From: Mycobacterium decipiens
Lineage (GTDB): Bacteria > Actinomycetota > Actinomycetes > Mycobacteriales > Mycobacteriaceae
DNA length: 64,000 nt
Reading direction: 5' to 3'
Assembly: GCF_963853665.1 (NCBI RefSeq)
Contig: NZ_OY970459.1
Coordinates: 1,426,001-1,490,000 of the forward strand
Shown piece after piece: positions 1-9,462 of this stretch (positions are counted from its first letter, which is position 1; each line of letters opens with the position of its first letter). The notes beneath the pieces were generated by a model, which was not told where the DNA came from, made no database searches, and worked only from the letters and a program-made list of their open reading frames with translations. A program made the translations under genes and the position numbers.

Positions 1-57
1 GCTGCCTTTGTCGAGGTACAGCATCAGTGCGTCAACGCCGTTGAGCCTGCGCATCAT
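1..57 (-). CDS. WS/DGAT family acyltransferase, N-terminus only (Rv3087-like)
   Basis: Only the first 19 codons are in the window, reading MMRRLNGVDALMLYLDKGS. This is the usual opening of mycobacterial wax ester synthase/diacylglycerol acyltransferases, which join acyl-CoA to diacylglycerol or fatty alcohols. An AGGAGG ribosome site lies 7 bases before the first ATG (57); the second ATG at 54 is an alternative start. It follows adhD by about 100 bases on the same strand, the place of Rv3087 in the M. tuberculosis mymA operon. The catalytic HHxxxDG motif is outside the window, so activity cannot be judged. Confidence 0.75.
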   Translation of the reverse strand, partial: MMRRLNGVDALMLYLDKGS

Positions 58-160
58 GTTCGGGCCTCCTGTCGCGCCTGCCGGGCGGTGGGTCCCCAAG
101 GCCAGCCTAGATACCGGCAGGGGTCTCGTTCAATTGCTTTCAACGCCTTTTCCTGGCTTG

Positions 161-1267
161 TCAGTGCACGATCACGCCGCGAATGTTCTTGCCGTCGCGC
201 AGATCTTGATAGCCCTGGTTCACTTGCTCGATGGTGTAGGTGGTGGTCACGAGCTCGTCGAGCTTCAGCTGGCCGGCGTCGTAGAGCCGCAGCAGCCGCA
301 CGATGTCGTACTGCGGATTGCAGGATCCGAACAGTGATCCTTTGATCGTCTTCTCGTGCAGCGTCAGGTCGGTTCCGGAGACATGCACCGTGAGTTCGGC
401 GGGGTCCGCCAGCCCGGTGATGACGACGGTGCCGCCCTTGCCGACGACCGCGGTCGCCGCCGAGACCACCTCTTCGTCGACGGTGCCCACCAGGATCAGC
501 GCCGCGTCGGCGCCCTTCCCCCAGGTGAGTTCGTCGACCTTCGTTGCGGCGCTGGCGGCATTGGCAAAGGCATGGGTCGCGCCGAACTTGAGCGCGGTCT
601 CGCGCTTGAACGGCACGGGGTCCACCACTACGACGTACTTGCAGCCGGCGGAGGTTGCGCCCTGGACCGCGTTGATGCCCAAACCTCCGACGCCGTAGAT
701 GACGGCGGTGTCGCCCGCCCGGAGGTTTCCGGCATTGACCGCGGTGCCCCACCCGGACGGCACACCGCAGCCAACCAGCACCGCCGTCTCCAGCGGTAGC
801 CATTCGTCCACCTTCACGACCGAGTGCTGGGAGATGGTGGCCCGCTCGGCGAAGGTACCGAGCATGCACATCGCGCCGAAATCTGTTCCCTTGGAATGGA
901 ATCGGAAACTTCCGTCCGGCATGCAGCCCTCTAGGATGGTGGCACCCATGTCGCACAGATTTTGCCGTCCGGTCGAGCAGTAGCGGCAGGTCCCGCAGTT
1001 CGGGATGAAGCTGCACACCACGTGGTCGCCGGGCTTGACCTTGGTGACCCCGGGGCCCACCTCCTCGATGACCCCGGAACCCTCATGGCCACCCACGATC
1101 GGGAACCGTGGTGGCAGGTCGCCGTCGGTGAGGTGCAGGTCCGAATGGCACAGTCCGGCGGCGGTGTATTTGATCAGCACCTCGCCCGGACCTGGCCCGT
1201 CGAGGTCGAGCTCCATCAGCTCGAACGGCTTGCCCGCTTCAAGCAGCACTGCGGCGGTGGTTTTCAT
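161..1267 (-). CDS. adhD: Zinc-dependent alcohol dehydrogenase AdhD
   Basis: A 368-residue medium-chain, NAD(P)-dependent alcohol dehydrogenase that interconverts alcohols and aldehydes. Visible ligands are catalytic-zinc Cys40 and His61-Glu62, and structural-zinc cysteines 91, 94, 97 and 105; a Rossmann glycine motif (YGVGGLG) lies in the middle. The length equals my recollection of M. tuberculosis AdhD (Rv3086). The open frame runs upstream to 1813, but the ATG at 1267 fits the family and overlaps the preceding SDR stop by 4 bases (ATGA), so the two are translationally coupled. It belongs to the mymA operon, which is linked in M. tuberculosis to cell-envelope lipid modification at acidic pH; the actual substrate is not known from sequence. 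Confidence 0.93.
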   Translation of the reverse strand: MKTTAAVLLEAGKPFELMELDLDGPGPGEVLIKYTAAGLCHSDLHLTDGDLPPRFPIVGGHEGSGVIEEVGPGVTKVKPGDHVVCSFIPNCGTCRYCSTGRQNLCDMGATILEGCMPDGSFRFHSKGTDFGAMCMLGTFAERATISQHSVVKVDEWLPLETAVLVGCGVPSGWGTAVNAGNLRAGDTAVIYGVGGLGINAVQGATSAGCKYVVVVDPVPFKRETALKFGATHAFANAASAATKVDELTWGKGADAALILVGTVDEEVVSAATAVVGKGGTVVITGLADPAELTVHVSGTDLTLHEKTIKGSLFGSCNPQYDIVRLLRLYDAGQLKLDELVTTTYTIEQVNQGYQDLRDGKNIRGVIVH

Positions 1268-2115
1268 TGGGGTGTCCTCTCCAATTGCTTGGCCCAGGGG
1301 AAGAATTTCGCCACGCCGGCGGCAACCAGCCGCTGATACGGCGAACCCATGATTCGGGCGAGCACATCGACGGCTTTTGCCTCCAAGCCCACCACTACCC
1401 GGGCGCGGCCCTTGGCGACTCCGTTGACGATGGTCTTTGCCGCCATTTCCGGCGAATGGATGAGGAGCCACTTGTCGTAGAACGCCGCAAGGCTCTGCTG
1501 ATCCTCGCCATCGGCGACGGTGGCGTTGCGTGCGACGGCGGTCTTGATACCGCCGGGATGCACGCACGTCACCTTGACCGGGTGCTTGGCGACCAGCATC
1601 TCCTCGCGCAGCGCCTCGGTGAAGCCGCGCACCGCAAACTTGGCGGCGTTGTAAGCGCTCTGCCCGGGTACCGCGATCAGCCCGAACAGACTGGAGATGT
1701 TGACAATGTGCCCGTCCCCGGACGCAATCACATGCGGCAGAAAGGCTTTGGTCCCGTTGACGACGCCCCAGAAGTCGACATCGATGATACGCTCGATGTC
1801 CTTGAACTCGCACCTGTCGACGTTGCCGTTGTATGCGATGCCGGCGTTGTTGTAGATCTGGTTGACCGTGCCGAAATGCGCGACGACCGCGTCGGCGTAG
1901 GCCAGCACGGCCTCCCGCTCGGAGACGTCGAGCCGGTCCGACTTCACCTGCGCGCCGAGTGCCTGGGCTAAGCGCACAGTTTCGGTTAGTCCGTCCGTGT
2001 CGATGTCGGAGAGCGCGAGCTTTGCGCCCTGCTGCGCGAGATTGAGGGCCAATGCCCGGCCAATGCCGGAGCCGGCCCCGGTGATAACGACGACTTTGCC
2101 TTCGAATGAACTCAT
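1264..2115 (-). CDS. Short-chain dehydrogenase/reductase of the mymA operon (Rv3085-like)
   Basis: A 283-residue classical SDR. The cofactor motif TGAGSGIG lies near residues 12-19, NNAG at 89-92, and the catalytic Ser at 141-142, Tyr155 and Lys159 (YNAAK). It should oxidise or reduce a hydroxyl/carbonyl group with NAD(P)H. The ATG at 2115 overlaps the lipR stop, and the SDR stop overlaps the adhD start, each by 4 bases, so lipR-SDR-adhD are coupled. Position and size match Rv3085. A longer frame upstream (to 2508) is only a shadow of lipR. With MymA and AdhD it probably processes a fatty alcohol or ketone intermediate, but the substrate is not evident. Confidence 0.92.
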   Translation of the reverse strand: MSSFEGKVVVITGAGSGIGRALALNLAQQGAKLALSDIDTDGLTETVRLAQALGAQVKSDRLDVSEREAVLAYADAVVAHFGTVNQIYNNAGIAYNGNVDRCEFKDIERIIDVDFWGVVNGTKAFLPHVIASGDGHIVNISSLFGLIAVPGQSAYNAAKFAVRGFTEALREEMLVAKHPVKVTCVHPGGIKTAVARNATVADGEDQQSLAAFYDKWLLIHSPEMAAKTIVNGVAKGRARVVVGLEAKAVDVLARIMGSPYQRLVAAGVAKFFPWAKQLERTPQ

Positions 2116-3026
2116 CTGACTACTTCCTGTGGTTGGTGGAGGTGACTGCGCAGCCTTGCTCCGAGGTCGGTGATCGCCTCGCGCGCTTCGGGGAGCAGAC
2201 TGACCTGGAGATGAAAGTCGTGCCACATGCTGTCGAACCGTCGATGTTCGAGGCCTGTTCGGGAAGCGGCACAAGCGGTTTCGATCTTCGCCGCATCGAC
2301 GGATATCGGATCGTCGCCCGCGGTCTGCAGCACGATCGGCGGCAGGCCGCGCGTGTCGCCGTACACCGGAGAGATGCCCGGCGACCGGGGATCGAAGGAC
2401 CCGATGTAGCGCGGCGCCCATTCGGCACACATGGACGGAAGAATCAGGGGATCGCGCAGTACCGGTCGTGTGCGCTCGATGTCTATGGCGAGATCTGCCC
2501 ACGGGCAAATCAAGCCGAGTGCGGCCGGGGATTCGACGCCTCGATCGCGCAACTCCATGGCCAGCGCCAGGGTTAGACCCCCGCCGGCCGAATCACCAGC
2601 GATCACGATCATTTTCGGGTCGATCCCATCCTCGAACAGGTGGGTATAGATCGCAACCACTTCCTCGAGGGCCTTCGGATACGTCGCCTGCGGTGCGCGG
2701 GTGTAGTCGGGGACCAGTGCCGTCATGCCGGCCGCCGCGGCGAGTTGGGCGACCAGACCGCGATAGCCCCTGGCGCTGCCCAGGGCGTAGGCGCCTCCGT
2801 GCAGGTAGACCAGTGTCCCGTTGGTTGCAGCCCGACGCGGTTGCACGCGCTCGACCGGGACACCGGCGATGGTGATGCGCTCGAAGCGGGTGCCCTTGGG
2901 GGCGCGCGCGGCGGCCGTGAGCGTTGCGAGCATGAAGCGACGGCCGACCACGCCCAGCCGGCGCGATGCGAACAATGGTCGGGCCCCGCGCAACGCGGAC
3001 CGGATGATGCTCTTGCGCAGATTCAT
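2112..3026 (-). CDS. lipR: Alpha/beta hydrolase of the HSL/GDXG family, LipR
   Basis: A 304-residue esterase/lipase of the hormone-sensitive lipase family. The oxyanion-hole motif HGG is at 76-78 and the nucleophile elbow GDSAGG has Ser146; an Asp in DDPISVD and a His near the C-terminus (MWHDFHL) complete a likely triad. It should hydrolyse short to medium acyl esters. It sits 5 bases after mymA and overlaps the following SDR by 4 bases. Position and length match LipR (Rv3084). A plausible pathway role, inferred from context, is hydrolysis of the ester formed by the Baeyer-Villiger-type enzyme MymA. Confidence 0.92.
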   Translation of the reverse strand: MNLRKSIIRSALRGARPLFASRRLGVVGRRFMLATLTAAARAPKGTRFERITIAGVPVERVQPRRAATNGTLVYLHGGAYALGSARGYRGLVAQLAAAAGMTALVPDYTRAPQATYPKALEEVVAIYTHLFEDGIDPKMIVIAGDSAGGGLTLALAMELRDRGVESPAALGLICPWADLAIDIERTRPVLRDPLILPSMCAEWAPRYIGSFDPRSPGISPVYGDTRGLPPIVLQTAGDDPISVDAAKIETACAASRTGLEHRRFDSMWHDFHLQVSLLPEAREAITDLGARLRSHLHQPQEVVR

Positions 3027-3031
3027 GATGC

Positions 3032-4522
3032 TCAGGCCGCCGCGGTGTCTCGGACGGTCGCGGCAAACCGCAGCACACCGTCTTCGATGGGGTCATCGAG
3101 CAGAACCTTTGCGTCCTTCTCGTAGTGCATGAGCACCTGCCACGGGTGTTTGGAACCCTGGCGCGGGATGAGGTCCTGGCCGCGCTTCACGTAGCCGGAG
3201 TTCAGCTGGTCGAACATGCCGACTTCCAACGCGCAGTTCTGGGCATCGCGCGGGGTTGCCACCGCGTAGCCGTTGTCCTCCATGTGCTGGAACAGCCGGC
3301 ACAGGTAGGCGCCGGCGATGTCGGCCTTCAGGGTCCACGACGCGTTGGTGTAGCCGATGATCCATGCCAGGTTGGGGAGGTTCTCCAGCAGCACACCCTT
3401 GTAGGTCATCCGGTCGTGCAGCTGGTACCGTGCGCCGTCGACGAAAAGTTGTATCCCACCCAGCATCTGGATGTTCAGACCGGTCGCGGTGACGACAATG
3501 TCGGCCTCGAGTTCGCTACCGGACTTGCACAGGATGCCCCTCTCGGTAAACGTGTCGATCTGATCGGTGACCACCGACGCCGCACCCGATGCCAGCACCT
3601 TGAACAGGTCGCCATTGGGCACGGCGCACAACCGCTCGTCCCACGGCAGGTAGTTCGGGGTGAAGTTGCTCATGTCGACGCAGCGCCCGAGGCGGCGTCG
3701 TACTTCCCAGAGCAGAAGTCGTCGCATGAGATTGGGCCAGCGGCGGCAGGCCTGGTAGAGCTTGCGCTGGATGGCGATGTTGCGCCTGCGGCCGAACGCG
3801 TACACCCAGCTGTCCGGCAGGAAACGTGCCAGCGCTTCGGAGATCTTATCGATTGCCGGCAGCGAGAAGATGTAGGACGGGGACCGCTGCAACATCGTGA
3901 CGTGCGCGGCGCAATCGGGGCGGGGGCCGGCCATCGCCGGGACCAGGGTGACCGCCGTCGCGCCACTGCCGATTACCACGACCTTCTTGCCGGCGTAGTC
4001 CAGGTCTTCGGGCCAGTGTTGCGGATGAATGCAGCGGCCCTGGAAGCGGTCCACGCCGGGGAAGGTCGGTAGGTAACCGGCGTCGTAGTTGTAGTAACCG
4101 GTGCAGCTGATGAGGTAATTGCAGGTGTAGATCTGCGTTTCGCCGGTAGCCTCGTGCACGGCGGTGACGGTCCAACGGCACTGCCGGCTCGACCACTCGG
4201 CGGTGCCAACTTTCAAGCCATAGTGGATCTTCTCGTCGATGCCGAACTCCGCTGCGGTATCGGCGATGTAGCGCCGGATGGACGGGCCGTCCGCGAGTAC
4301 CTTCGCGTCCTGCCACGGGCGGAACTGGTAGCCGAAGGTGAACATGTCAGAGTCCGAACGGACTCCGGGGTACCGGAACAGATCCCAGGTACCGCCCAGC
4401 CTTTCACGTCGTTCCAGCACCGCGATGACTTTGCGGGGGAACTTGCGCATCACGTGACAGGCGGTACCGATACCGGACAGGCCGGCGCCGATGATCAAGA
4501 CGTCGAAATGTTTTGCAGCCAT
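3032..4522 (-). CDS. mymA: Flavin monooxygenase MymA (Baeyer-Villiger type)
   Basis: A 496-residue FAD/NADPH monooxygenase. The FAD Rossmann motif GAGLSG begins near residue 12, the Baeyer-Villiger fingerprint [12 protein letters not shown] spans 160-171, and the NADPH motif IGSGATA is near 184-190. It matches MymA (Rv3083, about 495 residues), first gene of the mymA operon. The start at 4522 was chosen because [14 protein letters not shown] places the FAD motif at the usual distance; the frame upstream to 4915 lies over virS and is not plausible. It is divergent from virS across 130 bases holding a tandem 21-bp-period repeat, the likely site of VirS activation. Confidence 0.94.
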   Translation of the reverse strand: MAAKHFDVLIIGAGLSGIGTACHVMRKFPRKVIAVLERRERLGGTWDLFRYPGVRSDSDMFTFGYQFRPWQDAKVLADGPSIRRYIADTAAEFGIDEKIHYGLKVGTAEWSSRQCRWTVTAVHEATGETQIYTCNYLISCTGYYNYDAGYLPTFPGVDRFQGRCIHPQHWPEDLDYAGKKVVVIGSGATAVTLVPAMAGPRPDCAAHVTMLQRSPSYIFSLPAIDKISEALARFLPDSWVYAFGRRRNIAIQRKLYQACRRWPNLMRRLLLWEVRRRLGRCVDMSNFTPNYLPWDERLCAVPNGDLFKVLASGAASVVTDQIDTFTERGILCKSGSELEADIVVTATGLNIQMLGGIQLFVDGARYQLHDRMTYKGVLLENLPNLAWIIGYTNASWTLKADIAGAYLCRLFQHMEDNGYAVATPRDAQNCALEVGMFDQLNSGYVKRGQDLIPRQGSKHPWQVLMHYEKDAKVLLDDPIEDGVLRFAATVRDTAAA

Positions 4523-4602
4523 GGGAATCCTTGCGTTTCCAGCCTGCTCTTCCTGGCAGGACGCGGTAGAAACAGAATCGCTCAGGCTGCGCGGATAAGT
4601 CT

Positions 4603-4638
4603 TGACATCTTGCGACACACTTTTATCATTTCCCGACA
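4603..4638. promoter_or_regulatory. Tandem direct repeat between mymA and virS (candidate VirS box)
   Basis: Two 15-base units, TGACATCTTGCGACA (4603-4617) and TATCATTTCCCGACA (4624-4638), lie in the same orientation with a 21-base period, two helical turns, as expected for an AraC-family dimer on direct repeats. They end 14 bases before the virS ATG and about 80 bases upstream of mymA. A near-identical pair occurs at 9366-9401. The segment could also be read as a virS promoter (TTGACA at 4602, TATCAT at 4624), so operator and promoter functions may overlap. Confidence 0.55.
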
Positions 4639-4652
4639 GGGAGGTGATTGAC

Positions 4653-5681
4653 ATGGGCAGTCTCATCCGCGCCACCAACCTGTGGGGATACACCGATCTG
4701 ATGCGCGAACTCGGCGCTGACCCGCGGCCGTTCCTGAAGCGCTTCGAGATCCGGCCGGGCATCGAACACCAGGACGAAGCGTTCATGTCCTTGGAGGCGT
4801 TTGTTCGGATGCTGGAAGCCAGCGCCGACGAACTCGATTGTCCGGACTTCGGACTTCGCCTTTCGCGCTGGCAGGGCCTTGCCATCCTTGGCCCCATCGC
4901 CGTGATCGCGCGCAATGCGCAGACGTTGCTCGGCGGGTTGGAGGCGATCGGGCGCTACCTGTATGTCCATTCGCCGGCCCTGACGTTGAGTGTTTCGCCA
5001 ACCACGACAGGATCCAACATCAAGTTCAGTTACGAGGTGACCGATCCGGCGCTTCCGTATCCACTTCAGGGATACGAGCTGAGCATGGCCAACGCAGTCC
5101 GGATGATCCGCTTTCTCGGCGGACCACAGGCACGAGCCCGCGTCATCTCGTTCATGCACCACCAAGTGGGTTCTGACGACGCATACAACGATGCGCTGGG
5201 TTGTACCGTGCGCTTCGCGCAGACGTGGTGTGGGTTCGAGGTACCCCGTCGTCTGGCCGACAGGCCCATCGACAATGCGGATCCGGAAACCAGACGCATC
5301 GCCACGAAATATCTTGAGTCCCATTACCCGCCGAGCTCCGCAGTGCTGTCGGAAAAGGTGTCCGAGCTGGCCCGCCGCCTGCTGCCTACCGGCCAGTGCA
5401 GCGCTGAGGCTATCGCGGACCAACTCGCCGTGCACCCACGGACGCTGCAACGACGCCTAGCTGTCGAGGGTGTGCGATGCCAGGACCTCATCGAGCGGGA
5501 ACGCCGCGATCAAGCGGCTAGGTACCTCGCCGAACCGGGGCTGTACTTGAGCCAGATCGCGGTCCTACTCGGCTATTCCGAACAGAGCGCGCTCAACCGT
5601 TCATGTCGACGCTGGTTCGGTAAGACGCCTCGGCAGTACCGAGCCGACCTACCGGTGTCCTCGTCCTGCGCCCGCAGGTAA
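4653..5681 (+). CDS. virS: AraC-family transcriptional regulator VirS
   Basis: A 342-residue regulator with an N-terminal AraC_binding_2-type ligand domain and a C-terminal double helix-turn-helix (about 245-330, including AEAIADQLAVHPRTLQRRL and SQIAVLLGYSEQSALNRS). It closely matches VirS (Rv3082c), activator of the mymA operon, which M. tuberculosis PknK phosphorylates. The ATG at 4653 is preceded by GGGAGG with 8-base spacing; an in-frame upstream extension to 4602 would run through the repeat element. It is divergent from mymA, and pknK follows 59 bases downstream on the same strand. Confidence 0.94.
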   Translation: MGSLIRATNLWGYTDLMRELGADPRPFLKRFEIRPGIEHQDEAFMSLEAFVRMLEASADELDCPDFGLRLSRWQGLAILGPIAVIARNAQTLLGGLEAIGRYLYVHSPALTLSVSPTTTGSNIKFSYEVTDPALPYPLQGYELSMANAVRMIRFLGGPQARARVISFMHHQVGSDDAYNDALGCTVRFAQTWCGFEVPRRLADRPIDNADPETRRIATKYLESHYPPSSAVLSEKVSELARRLLPTGQCSAEAIADQLAVHPRTLQRRLAVEGVRCQDLIERERRDQAARYLAEPGLYLSQIAVLLGYSEQSALNRSCRRWFGKTPRQYRADLPVSSSCARR

Positions 5682-5740
5682 CCTGCGATTAGAGTCGATT
5701 GACTGGTGAAAGCCTCTCGGCCGAGAGATGGTGAGCGTCG

Positions 5741-8700
5741 ATGACCGACGTCGACCCGCTTGCGACACGGCGGGACCTGGTTCGCGATATTCCCGCGGAA
5801 CTACATCAGGTTGGGTTCGACAACGTCGAGCAGATCGGACGCGGCGGATTCGGGGTCGTTTATCGCTGCGCCCAGCCCATGCTCGATCGCGTCGTTGCCG
5901 TCAAGGTGTCGATCACTGACCTCGATCCGGACAATCTCGACCGCTTCCTACGCGAACAGCGCGCCATGGGCCGCCTTTCCGGACATCCGCACATCATGAA
6001 CGTTTTGCAGGTAGGCGTGTTGGCTAGTGGCCGGCCCTACATCGTGATGCCGTACCACGCGAAGGATTCGCTCGAGGTACTGATCCGCCGGCACGGACCC
6101 CTGGACTGGAGCGAGACACTCACCATCGGCGTGAAACTCGCGGGGGCGCTGGAAGCCGCGCACCGCAGCGGAACACTGCATCGTGACGTGAAACCCGCGA
6201 ACGTCCTGCTGACCGACTACGGGGAACCGCAGTTGACCGACTTCGGAATCGCCCGAATCGTCGGGGGCTTCGAGACGGCGACCGGGGTGATTACCGGTTC
6301 GCCGGCTTACACCGCACCCGAGGTGCTCGAGGGCAGGTCGCCGACGCCCGCATCGGACGTGTATTCGCTGGGTGCGACGTTGTTCTGTCTGCTGACCGGT
6401 CATGCGGTGTTCGAGCGCCGCTCCGGCGAGCAGGTAGTCGCTCAGTTTTTGCGAGTGACCTCGCAGCCCACCCCAGAGGTGGAGATGAAGGGCGTGCCGA
6501 GCGACCTAGCCGAGATCATCGAACAGGCGATGGCTAGGGATCCGTCGGATCGTCCGGCGACCGCTGCAGCATTTGGCGAAGAGCTTCGTGCAGTTCAGCG
6601 TCGCAACGGTGTCGCCGTCGACGAGATGCCCTGCCCCGTCGAGCTCGGTGTGGAACGCCGAAAGTCGTCCGCGGCACGCTCTGTTCATCGGGACACGATC
6701 GGCACCCCGACGTTCCAGACGCCCCCGACACCCGCGACGAAGTACCGGCCCTCGATCCCCACCAGGTCACTGGTCGCCCGCACCCGGCTCACCGACATCC
6801 TTCGCGGCGGTGGACGGCGACGGCTAATCCTCATCCACGCACCCTCGGGGTGCGGCAAGAGCACGCTGGCGGCGCAATGGCGTGCGGAACTGTCCAGTGA
6901 CGGCGTCACGGTCGCCTGGCTGACGGTCGACGACGATGACAACAACGAGGTGTGGTTTCTGGCGCATCTACTCGAGTCGATTCGGCGGGTCCGCCCCGCC
7001 CTCGCCGAGTCGTTGGGGCAGCTGCTCGAAGAGCACGGCGCTGACGCGTGCCGCTACGTATTGACGTCGCTCATCGACGAAATCCACCAACAGGACGACC
7101 AAATCACGGTAGTAGTCGACGACTGGCATCGGGTGTCCGACAGCCAAACTAGCGCCGCCCTGGGGTTCCTGTTGGACAACGCATGTCACCACCTACAGGT
7201 CATCGTCACTAGCTGGTCTCGCGCAGGATTGCCGCTGGGCAGATTGCGAGTTCGTGACGAGTTGGTCGAGATCGATTCCGATGCTTTGCGTTTCGATACC
7301 GACGAGGCGGCCTCATTGCTCAACGAGGTGGGCGGCCTAGAGCTGTCGCGCGGCGATGTGGAGGCGTTGACCACATCGACCGATGGGTGGGCCGCGGCCC
7401 TGCAGCTGGCCGCGTTGTCGCTGCGCGGCGGCGGCGATGCGAGCAGCCTCGTGGGCCGACTTTCCGGCGCCAGCGAAGTGATCCGCGAATTCCTCGGCGA
7501 GAACGTATTGGACACCCTCGACCCCGATCTGCGTGAGTTCCTACTGGTCACGTCCATCACCGAGCGGACCTGCGGCGGGCTGGCCGCCGTGCTGGCGGGG
7601 GTGACCAATGGGCAGTCATGGCTGGAAGAGGTCGAGCAGCGCGGCCTGTTCCTGCAGCGGATCGACGACGACCCAAAGTGGTTCCGCTTCCACCAGATGT
7701 TCGCCGAGTTTCTGCGCCGTCGCCTCGAACGTGATCGGCCCGACGGGATCGAAGAACTGCACCGCACCGCTTCGGCCTGGTTCGCCAAGAACGGTTTTCT
7801 CAACGAGGCCGTCGATCATGCGTTGGCCGCGGGCGATCCAGCCCGTGCCGTTGATCTTGTCGAGCAGGATGAGTCGAACTTGCTGGAGCAATCCAAGATG
7901 ACGACGTTGCTCGGAATCGTGAAAAAGCTGCCGCAACAACTGGTGGTTCCGCGGCCTCTGCTCCAGCTCGTGATCGCGTGGGCGAACATCCTGTTGCAGC
8001 GTTCGGCGCACACCGACGGCGCGCTTGATCGTTTCGAAGCGGCCTTGGGCCGGGCAGACCTCGCTGACCGGGTGCGTGCGGATCTGCGCGCTGAGGCAGA
8101 CGTGCTGCGAGCAGTCGCCGAAGCCCTAGCCGATCGGGTTGAGCGTGTCGACGAGTTGGTCGCAGAGGCGATGTCGAGACCGGACACTTTCCATCCGCGG
8201 GTGGCTGGGTCCGCAGGTAACGTCGCGGCGTTTGCCGCGATCTGCCGCTTCGACTTCGATGCCGCCGACCGGTTGCTTGACTGGGCCGCGCCCTATCAGG
8301 AGATGATGGGGCCGTTCTCCACCGTTTATGGGCGCTGCTATCGGGGCCTGGCCGCGAAGTATCGCCTCGATATTCCCGCGGCACTGGAGAACCTCTGGGA
8401 AGCGTACGAGATTGGCACCGGAGTCGGAACCCATTCGCACGCGGCCCGGCTCGCGGGTTCGCTTCTCGGCGAATTGCTCTACGAGACGGGCGGGGTGGCC
8501 GAGGCCGCGCGTCTTGTGGAGGAAAGCTATCTGCTCGGGTCCGACGGTGGAGCGGTGGACTACTTGGCCGCCAGGTATGTGATCGGTGCGCGGATCAAGG
8601 CGGGTCAGGGGGATCTCGGTGCGGCGGCTGATCGCCTTGCCGCCGGGGCAACGGCCGCAGTTCACCTGCGGCTGCCCCGCCTTGCCGCCCGGATCAACAA

Positions 8701-9073
8701 CGAGCGCATCCGGCTGGGAATCGACCTACCTCCGGGGCTTGCCGCCAGTTTGCGGTCGCCCCGCACTATCCCTCGCGACAATGGAATCGCCACGATGACG
8801 GCCGAACTCGACGAGGACTCCGCCGTTCGCCTACTGTCCGCAAGCGTTTCTGCGGACGACCACGAGCAAGCCTGCCGACGGGCCACCGATCTGGTCGCTG
8901 CGATCGATTGCCAGCGCCGACCGCTGGCTGCGCTGCAGGCGCAAGTGCTCCGGATCGAAACCCTCACGGCGGCCCGCCGGGAAGACGACGCCCGAATCGC
9001 TCTGGGGCCGGTAGCCGCGCAGTGTGCCGAAGCCGGGGTGTCACGTCTGCTGGTCGATGCGGGCCTCGCGTAA
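5741..9073 (+). CDS. pknK: Serine/threonine protein kinase PknK with AAA/MalT-like region
   Basis: A 1110-residue protein, exactly the length I recall for PknK (Rv3080c). The kinase domain (about 29-290) has glycine loop GRGGFG, catalytic Lys55, HRD at 147-149, DFG at 167-169 and an activation loop TGVITGSPAYTAPE. A MalT-like STAND ATPase follows, with Walker A APSGCGKST at 367-375 and Walker B-like VVVDDWH, then a long helical-repeat region. No C-terminal LuxR helix-turn-helix is visible. It is predicted cytoplasmic, since no membrane segment is seen. It lies 59 bases downstream of virS on the same strand, consistent with the kinase-regulator pair known in M. tuberculosis; the H37Rv gene between them (Rv3081) is absent here. 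Confidence 0.95.
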   Translation: MTDVDPLATRRDLVRDIPAELHQVGFDNVEQIGRGGFGVVYRCAQPMLDRVVAVKVSITDLDPDNLDRFLREQRAMGRLSGHPHIMNVLQVGVLASGRPYIVMPYHAKDSLEVLIRRHGPLDWSETLTIGVKLAGALEAAHRSGTLHRDVKPANVLLTDYGEPQLTDFGIARIVGGFETATGVITGSPAYTAPEVLEGRSPTPASDVYSLGATLFCLLTGHAVFERRSGEQVVAQFLRVTSQPTPEVEMKGVPSDLAEIIEQAMARDPSDRPATAAAFGEELRAVQRRNGVAVDEMPCPVELGVERRKSSAARSVHRDTIGTPTFQTPPTPATKYRPSIPTRSLVARTRLTDILRGGGRRRLILIHAPSGCGKSTLAAQWRAELSSDGVTVAWLTVDDDDNNEVWFLAHLLESIRRVRPALAESLGQLLEEHGADACRYVLTSLIDEIHQQDDQITVVVDDWHRVSDSQTSAALGFLLDNACHHLQVIVTSWSRAGLPLGRLRVRDELVEIDSDALRFDTDEAASLLNEVGGLELSRGDVEALTTSTDGWAAALQLAALSLRGGGDASSLVGRLSGASEVIREFLGENVLDTLDPDLREFLLVTSITERTCGGLAAVLAGVTNGQSWLEEVEQRGLFLQRIDDDPKWFRFHQMFAEFLRRRLERDRPDGIEELHRTASAWFAKNGFLNEAVDHALAAGDPARAVDLVEQDESNLLEQSKMTTLLGIVKKLPQQLVVPRPLLQLVIAWANILLQRSAHTDGALDRFEAALGRADLADRVRADLRAEADVLRAVAEALADRVERVDELVAEAMSRPDTFHPRVAGSAGNVAAFAAICRFDFDAADRLLDWAAPYQEMMGPFSTVYGRCYRGLAAKYRLDIPAALENLWEAYEIGTGVGTHSHAARLAGSLLGELLYETGGVAEAARLVEESYLLGSDGGAVDYLAARYVIGARIKAGQGDLGAAADRLAAGATAAVHLRLPRLAARINNERIRLGIDLPPGLAASLRSPRTIPRDNGIATMTAELDEDSAVRLLSASVSADDHEQACRRATDLVAAIDCQRRPLAALQAQVLRIETLTAARREDDARIALGPVAAQCAEAGVSRLLVDAGLA

Positions 9074-9094
9074 CGCCGCTCGCGGCGCGCTCCG

Positions 9095-9232
9095 TCAGGC
9101 GACCGCTGGCGTGTTGGTAATCCGTTCACGCCGCCGCTGGCGGGCGTCGGCGATCGCGCCGACCGCGCTCACGGCGGCTGGGATGAGAACCGGGAGCATG
9201 ACGATAAACAGGATCATGGCGATCGGGAGCAT
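9095..9232 (-). CDS. Small single-span membrane protein, 45 residues
   Basis: This short frame encodes a hydrophobic stretch (residues 2-28, rich in I, L, V, M and A) followed by a basic, hydrophilic tail beginning RQRRRER. That is a typical small single-pass membrane protein with a positively charged cytoplasmic end. A purine-rich GGAGAAAG lies 11 bases upstream of the ATG at 9232. The frame stays open upstream to 9334, but that part has no membrane character. It is convergent with pknK. I do not recognise the family, and codon evidence in such a short frame is weak. Confidence 0.45.
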   Translation of the reverse strand: MLPIAMILFIVMLPVLIPAAVSAVGAIADARQRRRERITNTPAVA

Positions 9233-9365
9233 GGTGTACTCAGCTTTCTCCGCAGGGCGGATCGGTAAATTTCTATAAGCGGGTCGCGAAAGATCCGCTC
9301 GGGGCCAGGAATTCGGATGAAGTGTCGTGCACAAATAGGATCGCCGATGGTGCGGCCGCGGGTAT

Positions 9366-9401
9366 TGACATTTCCCGACGCATTTTTGTCATTTTCCGAC
9401 A
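9366..9401. promoter_or_regulatory. Second copy of the VirS-box-like tandem repeat
   Basis: The units TGACATTTCCCGACG (9366-9380) and TGTCATTTTCCGACA (9387-9401) repeat with the same 21-base period and orientation as the pair in front of virS (4603-4638), within otherwise unrelated sequence. A TTGACA at 9365-9370 could be a -35 box. The element lies 61 bases upstream of the DUF808 gene start. Confidence 0.5.
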
Positions 9402-9462
9402 CACCAGAATGCCGCCGTGGTGGTACCCGGGTAGTCTCCGACGCGATGCGGGAGAAGACGCG

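Noticed and set aside
1268..1813. N-terminal extension of the adhD frame
   Set aside because: It overlaps the SDR gene and encodes no family sequence; the ATG at 1267 gives the exact family length.
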